A stretch of DNA of 64,000 bases from Saccharomycopsis fibuligera x Saccharomycopsis cf. fibuligera (lineage: Eukaryota > Ascomycota > Saccharomycetes > Ascoideales > Saccharomycopsidaceae), in contig CP012810.1 of the NCBI GenBank assembly GCA_001936135.1, positions 3,472,001-3,536,000 on the forward strand, written 5' to 3'. The notes under the pieces were generated by a model. It was not told the DNA's origin. It searched no databases and saw nothing but the letters and a program-made list of their open reading frames with translations. The position numbers and the translations under genes were made by a program. Of the stretch, positions 9,812-19,162 are shown in pieces (the first letter of the stretch is position 1; each line of letters begins with the position of its first letter).

Positions 9812-12800
9812 ATGAGTGACATTAATTCATCAAAGCACAGAGGATCCTTGAGCCCTTTGAGCAGGCTTTCATTGAGAAATAGATCTATTCACTCTACGTT
9901 TAAGTCCAGCAGTAGCTCAAGCTCAACATGCTCCACCTATTTGAACAATAATGATAAGAAATCATCCGTACAGTCCAACCCCTTTTTTTCAAAATCACCA
10001 AAATCTTTTTCTCGGAGCAAGAAATATATCCCTCCACCATTGATGATTTCCAGCAACGCATCACCAACTATAAATAATGCCCTTGAGCAACCAACAACTC
10101 CAACGACCATAGGAAGATCAGCCAGTAACACGAATTACTCTACATATCTTTCTAGTAGCTCCAGTATTTTGAAATATGGCAGTAGTTCCCGCAAAAGCAG
10201 CGCAAATAGCGAAGACAACTTATTTATGAGCTCTAGTCCAGTGTTTGAAAACTATAAAAGAAACTCAGTCTCCAGTTCCGGTACTTCAGTTTCTTCAAAT
10301 TCAGACACAACATCAGTGACAAGAGTTAGCACTAAGCACACTAAACCACGTCGTTCTATAGTTGGAAAAAATTGTGCTATTTGCTCTGATCCGTTTCAGC
10401 TTTCTGTAGGAGGTACCACAGATAGAATCATATCCTTAACTTGTGAACATGATTGCCATTACGAGTGTTACTTGGTAATGATGAATAAATTTGACACTTC
10501 AAAATTGCCAACGTGCACTATTTGCAATAGACAAACAAAGCCAATTAATAGTCATGAGTTTGACCAAATTGTGCAAACAAGTTTATCCGAAGACCTCACA
10601 GATTCCTTTGTGCTTGACTGTTATAATGCGGCTTATGATCCTTCTTTTACTCCTCCAATTTTTAACCTTCCAAATGTGTCGCCAAATGGCGAAACAAGCT
10701 TCAATACTACACAATTATCTTATGGTTCAGAATTGTTCTCTCCTCAATTTGAAGAATTCCAGGCGTCAACTCCATTAACTGCTAGCACTACTGTTCCTCC
10801 TTTTGGCTTCGGTATGATGTCACCCGTTAGTGTTGAAAGCAAGCCAGCTAGCGCTTTTAATACCGCCGTTACTACTCCGCAACCAACAAAAGAACCAAAA
10901 GCACTCGTTAGTCATGATGAGCAACTCTTGCAAGAAATGGCAAAGCCAAAAGTCAAATTAATTCCAGAGTATTCTAAGATACTTATCAATGAGTCAACTA
11001 AAAGACACGAACTACCATGTCTTTTAAATGTCAACATGAGTGAATATGACATCAACAACACCAGCAAAACTATTGAAGAAATTGAAGTGGAAAGAGAAAA
11101 CCGTTTAGGGATTTCCAACTGGGTGATTCTCAATTACTTGAAAACATTGAGAAATTTTGATAATTTCAAGATCAAAGAAAATAGTGACTGTTTGGTAATG
11201 TTCGATATTCTTAATGTTGAAGAAGCTCCGGAACAGTGGGAAACATACCATTGTTTCTTATTCGAAGATATGCTCTTGCTTGTTGATGATGTCAAGGGGG
11301 CAATCAGCGGCTCAATTAAATACAAGGAGGATTTGGCATCTATTTCGGTAGTTAACATGAACACTATCATTCTCAATTTGTCCACAATCAGTCTTCCAGA
11401 GTTAAAGATAAGGTCTTCAAGCAACATAGTAATCAAGAAATGGAAGACTTACTTGACTAAACAATCATTGAGCCAAAACCAGCACCAAAGAAAACCCCAA
11501 GAGAGAGAAAACGACATATATGACTTCGTTCCCTTGATTCAAATGTCAACCAATGCTTGGGACGTTATCTCAGATACAAAAATCATTCCTGAAGAAGTCA
11601 AACACATGTACGAGCTTCTCAACAATGACATGGAACTCCCACTTCCACTTTTAAAAAAACTCATCCCTGGTCCTGAACCGCTTCCAGTGAGGTTGATTTT
11701 GGCAGTTTCTTTAATTAACAAATCATCTCTATCCAATACCGAGTACATGGCTCAAATAATGCGCATCATCAAAAATGCATTGAATAACTTGAACCCTGCA
11801 GTAGACAAGTTAGGTATTGTATATATTTCCAAATCCACTATTAGAACTGGTTTTCTGGAAGTCACCAAGAAGACATCATCTTATATTGCTGGAATATCTG
11901 ATTGGGAATCAATGGCAAGACAACTTGAATGCTTATCGACCTATGATAACGATAATCCGGCTGAAGATATTGATAATCTTGAGGAAGCGGCGTTGTACTT
12001 GGAAGCCACAGAAAGACTTTTGGAACTTTGGGGTGATTGCAAATATTACAAGCCTCAAGATGCTGCTGGCGCTGATGGCTCAAACTATATCAAGAAGTTG
12101 GTGTTGTTGAATGATTCATTTCATGGCAACGGCGCCAATCCAAAAAGTTATCTGGACAAGTTGCATGAAAAGACAATCACGCGGTTATTGAGGAAAGTTG
12201 TGCGTCGATTCAAGTTCTCGGTGCATGCGTATTTGATTAACAGTAAGTTTGACAATCACATTATCTGGTTCCTTGACAAGCTTATGGCTGAAAATTATTA
12301 CACTTTGGGTTCTAATTTTTCGCGTTTGCCGTCGATTGAAAGTTTTGATATTGTTGACTTGATTCAAAACCATATTAGAAAGATTACTGTGCCATGCTTA
12401 AAGATCAAAGTTTCAAGTTTGAAGAAAGAGAATATCAAAGTTAGTCGTTGCGAGCTTGCCAATAATGACATTTCTCTCTTGGAGACAATTTATCAAGGTA
12501 ATAATGATGATGGCGCAAGTGCAATCTCTTTGAGCAATGATTTCAACGGTCTTGGAATTTATGGTGAAGATGAAGTGTTAGGGTTTAGTGAGCTGAATAT
12601 TGATACTCCTGCCGATGCTATTGATGAATTTGGAAATGGCGAAGATATTGAAATCTTTATTAATGATATTTGTCCTGGATATACAAAGAGCATTTTGATC
12701 AATGCTAACATAAACTTCAGCAGAAGATTTAAGCAAATCCTTAAGTGCAACGCCCTAAATGACTCTCACTGCTCTCAGCTCTCAAATGATCAACATCAAC

Positions 12801-13570
12801 AAGACAGTGATGATGAAATATTCTACAAGTGTCCATTGCTTCAGTATTCCGGATCATACCAAAATTCCAAAATAAGCGCTACTGACATTAATGTGGAACT
12901 TGGCTTTTCTAAATCCAACAACTCCAACGAAACCCTAACTGAGTACTATAATAACAGCAGCAACACTGCCAACAGCACTTTCTCCGCATCAAGACAATTT
13001 GTCAGGGATAGCGTTAATTCAATGATCTTCCCAAGCAGCAAACATACAAGCATAGTCTCATCAATTGCTGCTTCCGAGTTTGAATTGCCATTTTTTCCAA
13101 TGCCTTTAACCAACACCAGAGACATTCTTTATGCAAAGAGACAAATTCAACTAACAGTGATTCATAACCTAATTTACGCTATCAAGCTCCACAAAGCACA
13201 AGAACAACAACAACAGCAAAGTAACAATACTGCTTTATTATCTAGTGAAACAGCATTATTTGCGTCTGGCAGTGAAGTCAGCGAAATCAGTGAAACTGGC
13301 AATAATAACAATGGTGCAAAGTTTGCTAAGTCTCTTATTCTTGAGCTTATCAGTAGCATTTTTGCCATTGGAAAAGGATGCAAACCAATCACTACTTCAA
13401 TAAAGGATTTTCATATTGAGGGAGATTTGTACTATGATCAAACAAGTAATACTAAGTATATTGAGTATTTGAGTTTTATTTTGGGGACGATTGCGGAACT
13501 TTATGAGTTTAGTGCTGAGGATGCTTTCAATAGTAGTTATGAGTTGATTTGTGGATTGTGTTTCCAATGA
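9812..13570 (+). CDS. Ste5/Far1-type RING-H2 scaffold of the mating MAPK pathway
   Basis: A 1252-residue protein with the architecture of the Ste5/Far1 family, which links G-beta-gamma to the pheromone MAP-kinase module and to polarity proteins. A Ser-rich N-terminus of about 185 residues precedes a RING-H2 finger starting at Cys188 (CAIC, then CEHDCHYEC and CTIC). A PH-like region follows at about 440-560. At about 600-800 there is a segment like the von Willebrand A-type domain of Ste5/Far1 (PVRLILAVSLIN and the ISDWESMARQL part). The last 450 residues are family-specific with Gln/Ser/Asn runs. CTG-clade yeasts carry both a Far1 and a divergent Ste5-like protein (Cst5), and I cannot decide which this is. 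Two PRE-like sites lie upstream. A 30-T run follows the stop. Confidence 0.78.
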   Translation: MSDINSSKHRGSLSPLSRLSLRNRSIHSTFKSSSSSSSTCSTYLNNNDKKSSVQSNPFFSKSPKSFSRSKKYIPPPLMISSNASPTINNALEQPTTPTTIGRSASNTNYSTYLSSSSSILKYGSSSRKSSANSEDNLFMSSSPVFENYKRNSVSSSGTSVSSNSDTTSVTRVSTKHTKPRRSIVGKNCAICSDPFQLSVGGTTDRIISLTCEHDCHYECYLVMMNKFDTSKLPTCTICNRQTKPINSHEFDQIVQTSLSEDLTDSFVLDCYNAAYDPSFTPPIFNLPNVSPNGETSFNTTQLSYGSELFSPQFEEFQASTPLTASTTVPPFGFGMMSPVSVESKPASAFNTAVTTPQPTKEPKALVSHDEQLLQEMAKPKVKLIPEYSKILINESTKRHELPCLLNVNMSEYDINNTSKTIEEIEVERENRLGISNWVILNYLKTLRNFDNFKIKENSDCLVMFDILNVEEAPEQWETYHCFLFEDMLLLVDDVKGAISGSIKYKEDLASISVVNMNTIILNLSTISLPELKIRSSSNIVIKKWKTYLTKQSLSQNQHQRKPQERENDIYDFVPLIQMSTNAWDVISDTKIIPEEVKHMYELLNNDMELPLPLLKKLIPGPEPLPVRLILAVSLINKSSLSNTEYMAQIMRIIKNALNNLNPAVDKLGIVYISKSTIRTGFLEVTKKTSSYIAGISDWESMARQLECLSTYDNDNPAEDIDNLEEAALYLEATERLLELWGDCKYYKPQDAAGADGSNYIKKLVLLNDSFHGNGANPKSYLDKLHEKTITRLLRKVVRRFKFSVHAYLINSKFDNHIIWFLDKLMAENYYTLGSNFSRLPSIESFDIVDLIQNHIRKITVPCLKIKVSSLKKENIKVSRCELANNDISLLETIYQGNNDDGASAISLSNDFNGLGIYGEDEVLGFSELNIDTPADAIDEFGNGEDIEIFINDICPGYTKSILINANINFSRRFKQILKCNALNDSHCSQLSNDQHQQDSDDEIFYKCPLLQYSGSYQNSKISATDINVELGFSKSNNSNETLTEYYNNSSNTANSTFSASRQFVRDSVNSMIFPSSKHTSIVSSIAASEFELPFFPMPLTNTRDILYAKRQIQLTVIHNLIYAIKLHKAQEQQQQQSNNTALLSSETALFASGSEVSEISETGNNNNGAKFAKSLILELISSIFAIGKGCKPITTSIKDFHIEGDLYYDQTSNTKYIEYLSFILGTIAELYEFSAEDAFNSSYELICGLCFQ

Positions 13571-13591
13571 ATGAAATTTATTTATTTTTAT

Positions 13592-13623
<32 letters not shown>

Positions 13624-14398
13624 CATTCATCTTTGCTTCTGTTTTACGTCATCTTTCTATATTATACTTTTTCATACTTTATTTTTCACCATATTCTTAC
13701 ATTATATCTGTTTAATTTCTCAAGGCATTATTTTGCCTCAAAATAGCTATTTATTGTTATATTTTTTGCATAGTGTTTATATGCCTTCACCTTTGCTGCT
13801 CTGTTCATGTTTTTTTTTCTTTTTAACATTTGATATTTTTGGCTCTATTTGATACTATAGACATTTAGTTTGAAAATTCTTAGCTCGTTTTTCGAGGAAA
13901 ACTGTAGTAATTGTTAGTAAGCATAGCTTTACAAAGAGCGCATTAAAAGTTAAAGCTGAGATAATTGTAATAAATCTTCCCGATTGGACTGTTTATTGAT
14001 CAAGGTAATGATAAGAAAAAAAAAAATCAATTTTGAGAAAGAACAAATTCTATTAGACCGGCCACACCAAAAAGCAAAAATAGAGAGAATTAAACTAGAA
14101 ATAAAGAGCCAATAAAAAATGTATAAAAGGGATGAGGAATTGAGAGAGATGATAATGGGAAACTAAGGGCGAAATGAAAAACTCATTGCAAGATTAGAAA
14201 TTAAAGCTGAAAAATTGAAGAAAGTTTAGAAGTTTAGAAGTTTTGGAGGTTAGATTATAATGAGTAAGTAAGACACAATTCGAAAAAAATGATGCCAAAG
14301 AAAAACGATTGAACGAGTAATATTATCAAATGTTGGGTTTCTAGTAATGCAAAAGACAAATAAAAAAAAAGAGAAGAAAAGAAAAGAAAAGAAAGCCA
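13571..14398. terminator. 3' region between two convergent genes, with a 30-T run
   Basis: The region lies between the scaffold stop at 13570 and the F-box stop at 14399. A run of 30 T occupies 13594-13623, just after the first stop, and more T-rich DNA follows to about 13840. Near the F-box gene the + strand has AAAAG repeats. This is typical of yeast 3'-end and polyadenylation DNA. No gene is visible. Confidence 0.55.
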
Positions 14399-17300
14399 TC
14401 ATAGAACAATTTCCACAATACCTTTCTCAGGTGCTGTAGTAATAAAAGAGGATCTAGTCCCCGCCTTAGTAGGTAGCTTAACTGCCTCAACGCCTCCAGG
14501 ATACACATGTGCATACTTGCATTGAGAAATATCAAGTTTTTTCAATGGACAACATCCAGAAAGTAAAATGTCCACGCCCGCCCTAGTTACGCGAATACAA
14601 CCCTTAAGAATCAACACTTCCAAATTGACGAATGATAAAGACACAGAAAGCAACGAAGCATCGCTAACGGCATTGCCGCAAAACGATAAATTCAATTTCT
14701 TCAAGTATGGGAACCCAACTCTAAGCATGTCTATGGATGGTTCATCAAGGGCACAACAGAAAGATAAATCCAAGTTTTCCAAAAGTCCAGCAGAAAAGGT
14801 CAATGCGGAGATGGATCTCTGAGTGAGAAATGTACATTCGGACAAAATTAGGGTTTTGAGTCTAGGAAATCTTTTGTATAACCAGAAGGTAAAGCCTTGA
14901 TCAGTTATAGTGGTGCATCTTTTGAGATTGAGATATTCTAGTCTGTCATTCATATGGTTAGCGATATAATACATTGTTTTATCAGTGAGATATTTGCAGT
15001 AGCTCAAGTTTAACTTTTTCAAGTTTAAGCAGCCAAATGATTGTTGTAAGTGATAAGATTCTCTCAAGTAGTTAGGCGAAAACATCGAAAAGGTATCATT
15101 TTCGGCAATTAAAGGTTGATGTTGATGTTGAAGTGGAGTGTTGTTCCCAACTAACCTCTCGATAACTTCGTCTCTAACCCTTTTGCAATTAGACAAATCA
15201 ATTTCTTCAAGAACTCCGCCTACACTAGGTGATGCAACGTCCATAATTGCCATTGCGCTGACACTCCAAGCAGATCTCATCTTCAAGACTTTCAATGAGC
15301 CATTAATGCCAATCTCATTAACTAGATAACTAAAACCTTTGTCAGTAATATGATAGCAGTTAGAGATATTAAGCACTTTGACTCTTGGTCCAACAAAATC
15401 GGCAATGGAGATCAAAAACTTGTCGGTGATGGCAGTATGATAAATTGATAAATCCAAAGACTTGAACAACTCTGGAGTCAAGTATAATATTTTTCTCCAT
15501 CTGTGGTTTATTCTTCTTAATTTCATCAATGTTTTCAAATCTAAAAATTTGAAAATTTCAATAAGAAGATTATCGGGCAATGATGGGGAATAACTTAGCA
15601 ATGAAGAACGTCTTCTACTATTATTACCATTATCCAAATGAGAATACTTGATTCTTTTAGAATGCGGCACATACTGAAAAGGTTGATGTCTAGGAAGATA
15701 TGATTGGCCAGGGAAATTACTCAAGGATGGGGTGAGTGGATTTAATGAAGGCATAGTAAGATTAACTGATCCACGGCGATCAACTGCTGGCTTGTGGAAC
15801 ACATTACTGGCTTTCATTGATCTTAACTCAAATGCTGAACGTCTTCTCTTTCGCGATTCGGCATTGTCATTGTAACTGTTACTGTTATTGTTGCTGCCAA
15901 TGTAGCCACGATCCATGTGCTGTAATTTTGCTGACGGACTAAAGCCAGAAGTAGTATCTGAAAATACTGTGGCAATTGAAGATCTCCTTTTAGATGCTGA
16001 ATCAGTAGTAGAAAATACAGAAAGAGAGTTACTTGAAGCATCACTGTTGGTTTTTGAATGACTAGAGTAGATCCCAGAGCCATTGTTATTGAGAAAATTG
16101 CTGTTCCATTGGATACTCGAGCCATTGGTGGATGAAAAAGAATTTGGAACTTTGGCTGGGAAAGAAAAATCATTAAGTTTGTCATTATGTTCGTTATTGA
16201 AATTATCGTTAAGTTTGTCATCTGTTTCAGAGAGATTTGATAGTGAAATGGGTAGATTTTCATTTGGTTTTCCAGTTTCATTCACTTCGCGTCGCTGCTT
16301 AAGCTCCTTTTGATTGATATGAGGATTAGATTTATGTCTTTCAATCACTGTTTTATTTTCAAGAGCTCTTTCTTTTGCAACTTTTTCAACCTTAGAGAAA
16401 ATCTCCGGATAATTTTCACATAATTCCTTATTTTTGTCAAATGGAAACCTTAGCAACTTTACAGAAGTGACTGCCCGAACATCTGCTGATCTGTATTTTG
16501 TCTCTTGTGATGAAGGGTTTCTGATGTGCTCAATAAACGAAAATTCACCAAAATACTTGTACTTGTCTAATTTTGCCAAAACTTTTTCAAATTTTGTACC
16601 GTGTAACTCACTTCGTTCGAAATAAATTTCAATCCAATCGACAATTTCAACTTCACCTTCCATGATAAAGTACAAGTCTGTGCCAATATCTCCTTTGCGA
16701 AAAACATACTCATTGGGCTTCAAATTGATTACTGATGCATTATTGATTGTATGATCGATAAGAACGTTGACTGGTACTATGTTGATTAGCTCTAACCTGG
16801 AAAGAAATCTTCTAGCAGGTATAAATAAGTCGGTTAATGTCACTTGAGAACTATCAGGCCCCACAAGTTGAGCTGAATTGTCTTTATGCTTACTGTCGTT
16901 TGTGACTGTGTCTTTTCGCACAGTGTCTCTTTGTAGATTATTATTTTGCATATTCGTATTACTGACATTGACAGAGTAGGAGCTAGTTGTTTTCATGATA
17001 TTAGGCAATATTATCGATTTCTTTCTTTCCCTCTCATTGGCAAATACTTTTCCATTAGCACTTGGCAACAGTGGAGTGAGATTCAACTTGGCACTTAGTC
17101 TTTTGGATCTTTTGTTATCCTGCATTGACAATCTCTTTTGCGCTTCATCACGGATTAGTCTTTCAATATGGGGATAGTTGGGTAGTATGGTATCAAGTGT
17201 TTCTTTAGTCACAACAGCCAGCAAGGTTTTGCTTTTAGCAATGACGGTAGCTGTTCTTGGTCTAGAGTACAACACCCCAATTTCACCAAAATAGGCACCT

Positions 17301-17917
17301 GGCTGTAGCTCTGCATGTACTGTTTCACCATCCGGAGAAGTAGCGGATACCACGCCCTTCAAAAGGATATATAGTGATTTTGAAGGTTCGCCAAAACGGA
17401 TAATGTATTGTTGAGGATGATGAGTAACCAACTTGATATTTGAAATGATTGCTGAATAAAAAGACTTTGGCGCACTTCCAGGGAAAAGGCATTTTTGAAG
17501 GGTCTCCGCCAAGTTGCTCGTCACTGGCAAATCGCCCTCTTCGCGTGTTTCGTTGTCAAAAGATGAGTCGTTTTGAGTTTGTAAGTTTTCATAAGAAAAT
17601 GGGTTAAGGCCAAAATTATCCTGAGGTGTTAAGTTCTCCCCACATTCACTGGATAGTGATGTACTTTGAGTATCACTGAGTATACTTGGTAGCACATCAC
17701 CATCATTATGCTTGCGAGATGCCGGTCTTGGATTGACATTGATGTTGCGCAGTGGTTGATTGGTACCATTGCTTGTGAAGCTATAATGTGAAAGATGTGA
17801 ATCCTCGAACGTGTTATCACTTTCTCTTTGGAGTGAGTTGCGAAGAGTCGGAGATGCTAGCGGTGAGTGTCTTGTTGGAATAAACGATTTTTTCTGTTTG
17901 CTATCTTTGGAATTCAT
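14399..17917 (-). CDS. F-box/LRR protein with two cyclic-nucleotide-binding domains
   Basis: Probably the substrate receptor of an SCF ubiquitin ligase. The 1172-residue protein has a disordered N-terminus and a first cNMP-binding fold at about 135-262. Its phosphate-binding cassette (around 206-226: FGEIGVLYSRPRTATV) keeps the Glu and Arg that contact the nucleotide phosphate in PKA regulatory subunits. A second, more divergent cNMP-binding fold lies at about 375-510 (FGEFSFIEH near 454, with a long insertion before the Arg region). A Ser/Asn-rich linker precedes an F-box at about 778-825 (LPDNLLIEIFKFLD). At least ten cysteine-containing leucine-rich repeats follow (NLSYCKYLTD, DLSFCCAL, ILKGCIRVT). 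The order is cNMP-cNMP-F-box-LRR. I recall related proteins in fungi but no symbol I trust. Whether it binds cAMP is untested. Confidence 0.88.
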   Translation of the reverse strand: MNSKDSKQKKSFIPTRHSPLASPTLRNSLQRESDNTFEDSHLSHYSFTSNGTNQPLRNINVNPRPASRKHNDGDVLPSILSDTQSTSLSSECGENLTPQDNFGLNPFSYENLQTQNDSSFDNETREEGDLPVTSNLAETLQKCLFPGSAPKSFYSAIISNIKLVTHHPQQYIIRFGEPSKSLYILLKGVVSATSPDGETVHAELQPGAYFGEIGVLYSRPRTATVIAKSKTLLAVVTKETLDTILPNYPHIERLIRDEAQKRLSMQDNKRSKRLSAKLNLTPLLPSANGKVFANERERKKSIILPNIMKTTSSYSVNVSNTNMQNNNLQRDTVRKDTVTNDSKHKDNSAQLVGPDSSQVTLTDLFIPARRFLSRLELINIVPVNVLIDHTINNASVINLKPNEYVFRKGDIGTDLYFIMEGEVEIVDWIEIYFERSELHGTKFEKVLAKLDKYKYFGEFSFIEHIRNPSSQETKYRSADVRAVTSVKLLRFPFDKNKELCENYPEIFSKVEKVAKERALENKTVIERHKSNPHINQKELKQRREVNETGKPNENLPISLSNLSETDDKLNDNFNNEHNDKLNDFSFPAKVPNSFSSTNGSSIQWNSNFLNNNGSGIYSSHSKTNSDASSNSLSVFSTTDSASKRRSSIATVFSDTTSGFSPSAKLQHMDRGYIGSNNNSNSYNDNAESRKRRRSAFELRSMKASNVFHKPAVDRRGSVNLTMPSLNPLTPSLSNFPGQSYLPRHQPFQYVPHSKRIKYSHLDNGNNSRRRSSLLSYSPSLPDNLLIEIFKFLDLKTLMKLRRINHRWRKILYLTPELFKSLDLSIYHTAITDKFLISIADFVGPRVKVLNISNCYHITDKGFSYLVNEIGINGSLKVLKMRSAWSVSAMAIMDVASPSVGGVLEEIDLSNCKRVRDEVIERLVGNNTPLQHQHQPLIAENDTFSMFSPNYLRESYHLQQSFGCLNLKKLNLSYCKYLTDKTMYYIANHMNDRLEYLNLKRCTTITDQGFTFWLYKRFPRLKTLILSECTFLTQRSISALTFSAGLLENLDLSFCCALDEPSIDMLRVGFPYLKKLNLSFCGNAVSDASLLSVSLSFVNLEVLILKGCIRVTRAGVDILLSGCCPLKKLDISQCKYAHVYPGGVEAVKLPTKAGTRSSFITTAPEKGIVEIVL

Positions 17918-18265
17918 GATTGTTTCATAGGCAGTTAACTACCTAGAAGCCCACGGGATAGTTCTTCTTGACAGGTTGAAGTAGTTTAGGTATATATAAA
18001 ACTGGTATGGCAATGGTGTTGTGTGAGTTTATAGATGACGGTTGCGGTTGATGTCTTCCTCGAGAAACAGGCGCTGCTGTGCCAGGGCCAAAAAAAAAAG
18101 TAAAAGTAAAGAAGCATCCATCAATGCTGTTTCACTTTTTTACTTTTATTTTATTTTATTTTATTTTTATTTTTATTTTTCTGTTTTTTCGCTTCACGTT
18201 TCTTTTTCTGCAGCTACTGCAGCCGAAGCTTCGATTTCTGCTTAGAAACTGCCATAGTTCTGGAC

Positions 18266-18289
18266 TATCGTGTCATTAGTGACACGATA
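18266..18289. repeat. Perfect inverted repeat TATCGTGTCA-TTAG-TGACACGATA
   Basis: Two 10-base arms flank a 4-base loop. A third, direct copy of CACGATA follows at about 18293-18299. It lies about 350 bp upstream of the F-box gene. It could be a dimeric transcription-factor site or an RNA hairpin. Confidence 0.9.
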
Positions 18290-18802
18290 ATAACACGATA
18301 CTCCCACTTAAATCTTACCCAAATCTTGGCACACCGCAGGACCAGTGGTGTTTTACCACTGCCAGTGGAATGATATCCTGAAAGTGTATGTTTCTTTTTA
18401 CCGGTGGCAATGCTCATCTTGTCTGCCATCTTTTGTTGTTCTTTAACCGGCACATTTCGCCGACTGGCTACTTTTGCTTCTTTTTTATGCTTACACCGCA
18501 TAGCGCTGTACTACCATGTGCTGAGACGCACATGTCCTGCAGCCGTCTTGTTTCCTACAATCTCGGAAGCCTATATACCCAAACCAGCTGTAGCAGGATA
18601 GACAACTTCGAGAAAAATATGTTTTGGCATTTATTGGCAGACTTGCCGCAGGTTTTCACTTAATATTGAAAGTTTGTGTCAACTCCACTTTAGCTAGTAA
18701 GTCAATTTGTAATGGACGCATAACTAGTTTTTCTCTAAAACTTCTTTTAAGCAGCTAGCCTGCAGCTTGCTCTAAATCAATTGTCAATTCCCTCTACACA
18801 TC

Positions 18803-18830
18803 AAAAAAAAAAAAAAAAAAAAAAAAAAAA
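18803..18830. repeat. Poly(A) tract, 28 A
   Basis: An uninterrupted run of A on the + strand. Such tracts recur in almost every intergenic region of this window. Confidence 0.95.
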
Positions 18831-19162
18831 CTTTAAACGCAGGGAAGACAGATTTCCATTAATAATTCATTAGTAAGGTGCTCATGGACTCAATTAGGCA
18901 ATTAAATCGGCCAAAGCTGCAATAACTGAGGAAAACAATTGACGTCAATAGGGGATTTTAGCGGAAAATCAAAATGTTTTCCCATGAATAACTTGATTCA
19001 TGCAGCTTCCTTTTGTACTTCTATGATAAAATTTAGCGAGAATGTATATACAAACAGCAGATAAAAATTATATATAAGCTTCTGTAATCGGAAGCCTTTT
19101 AGTCTTTTTGCATTAGCTTCTCATAATTCTTTTCAAAAAATATCTTTCAAATCAACAGTTTC

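Larger units (their letters stand above)
17918..19162. promoter_or_regulatory. Intergenic region upstream of the F-box gene
   Basis: This 1.2-kb region contains the F-box promoter (TATATATAA near 17991-17999, about 75 bp upstream) and the 3' region of the next gene. It also holds a TTTTA/TTATT simple repeat (about 18137-18180), a perfect 10-bp inverted repeat (18266-18289) and a 28-A run (18803-18830). Short ORFs here have no recognisable domain. Confidence 0.5.

Noticed and set aside
13549-13852. Phe-rich ORFs after the Ste5/Far1-like gene
   Set aside because: They translate a 30-T run and T-rich 3' DNA.
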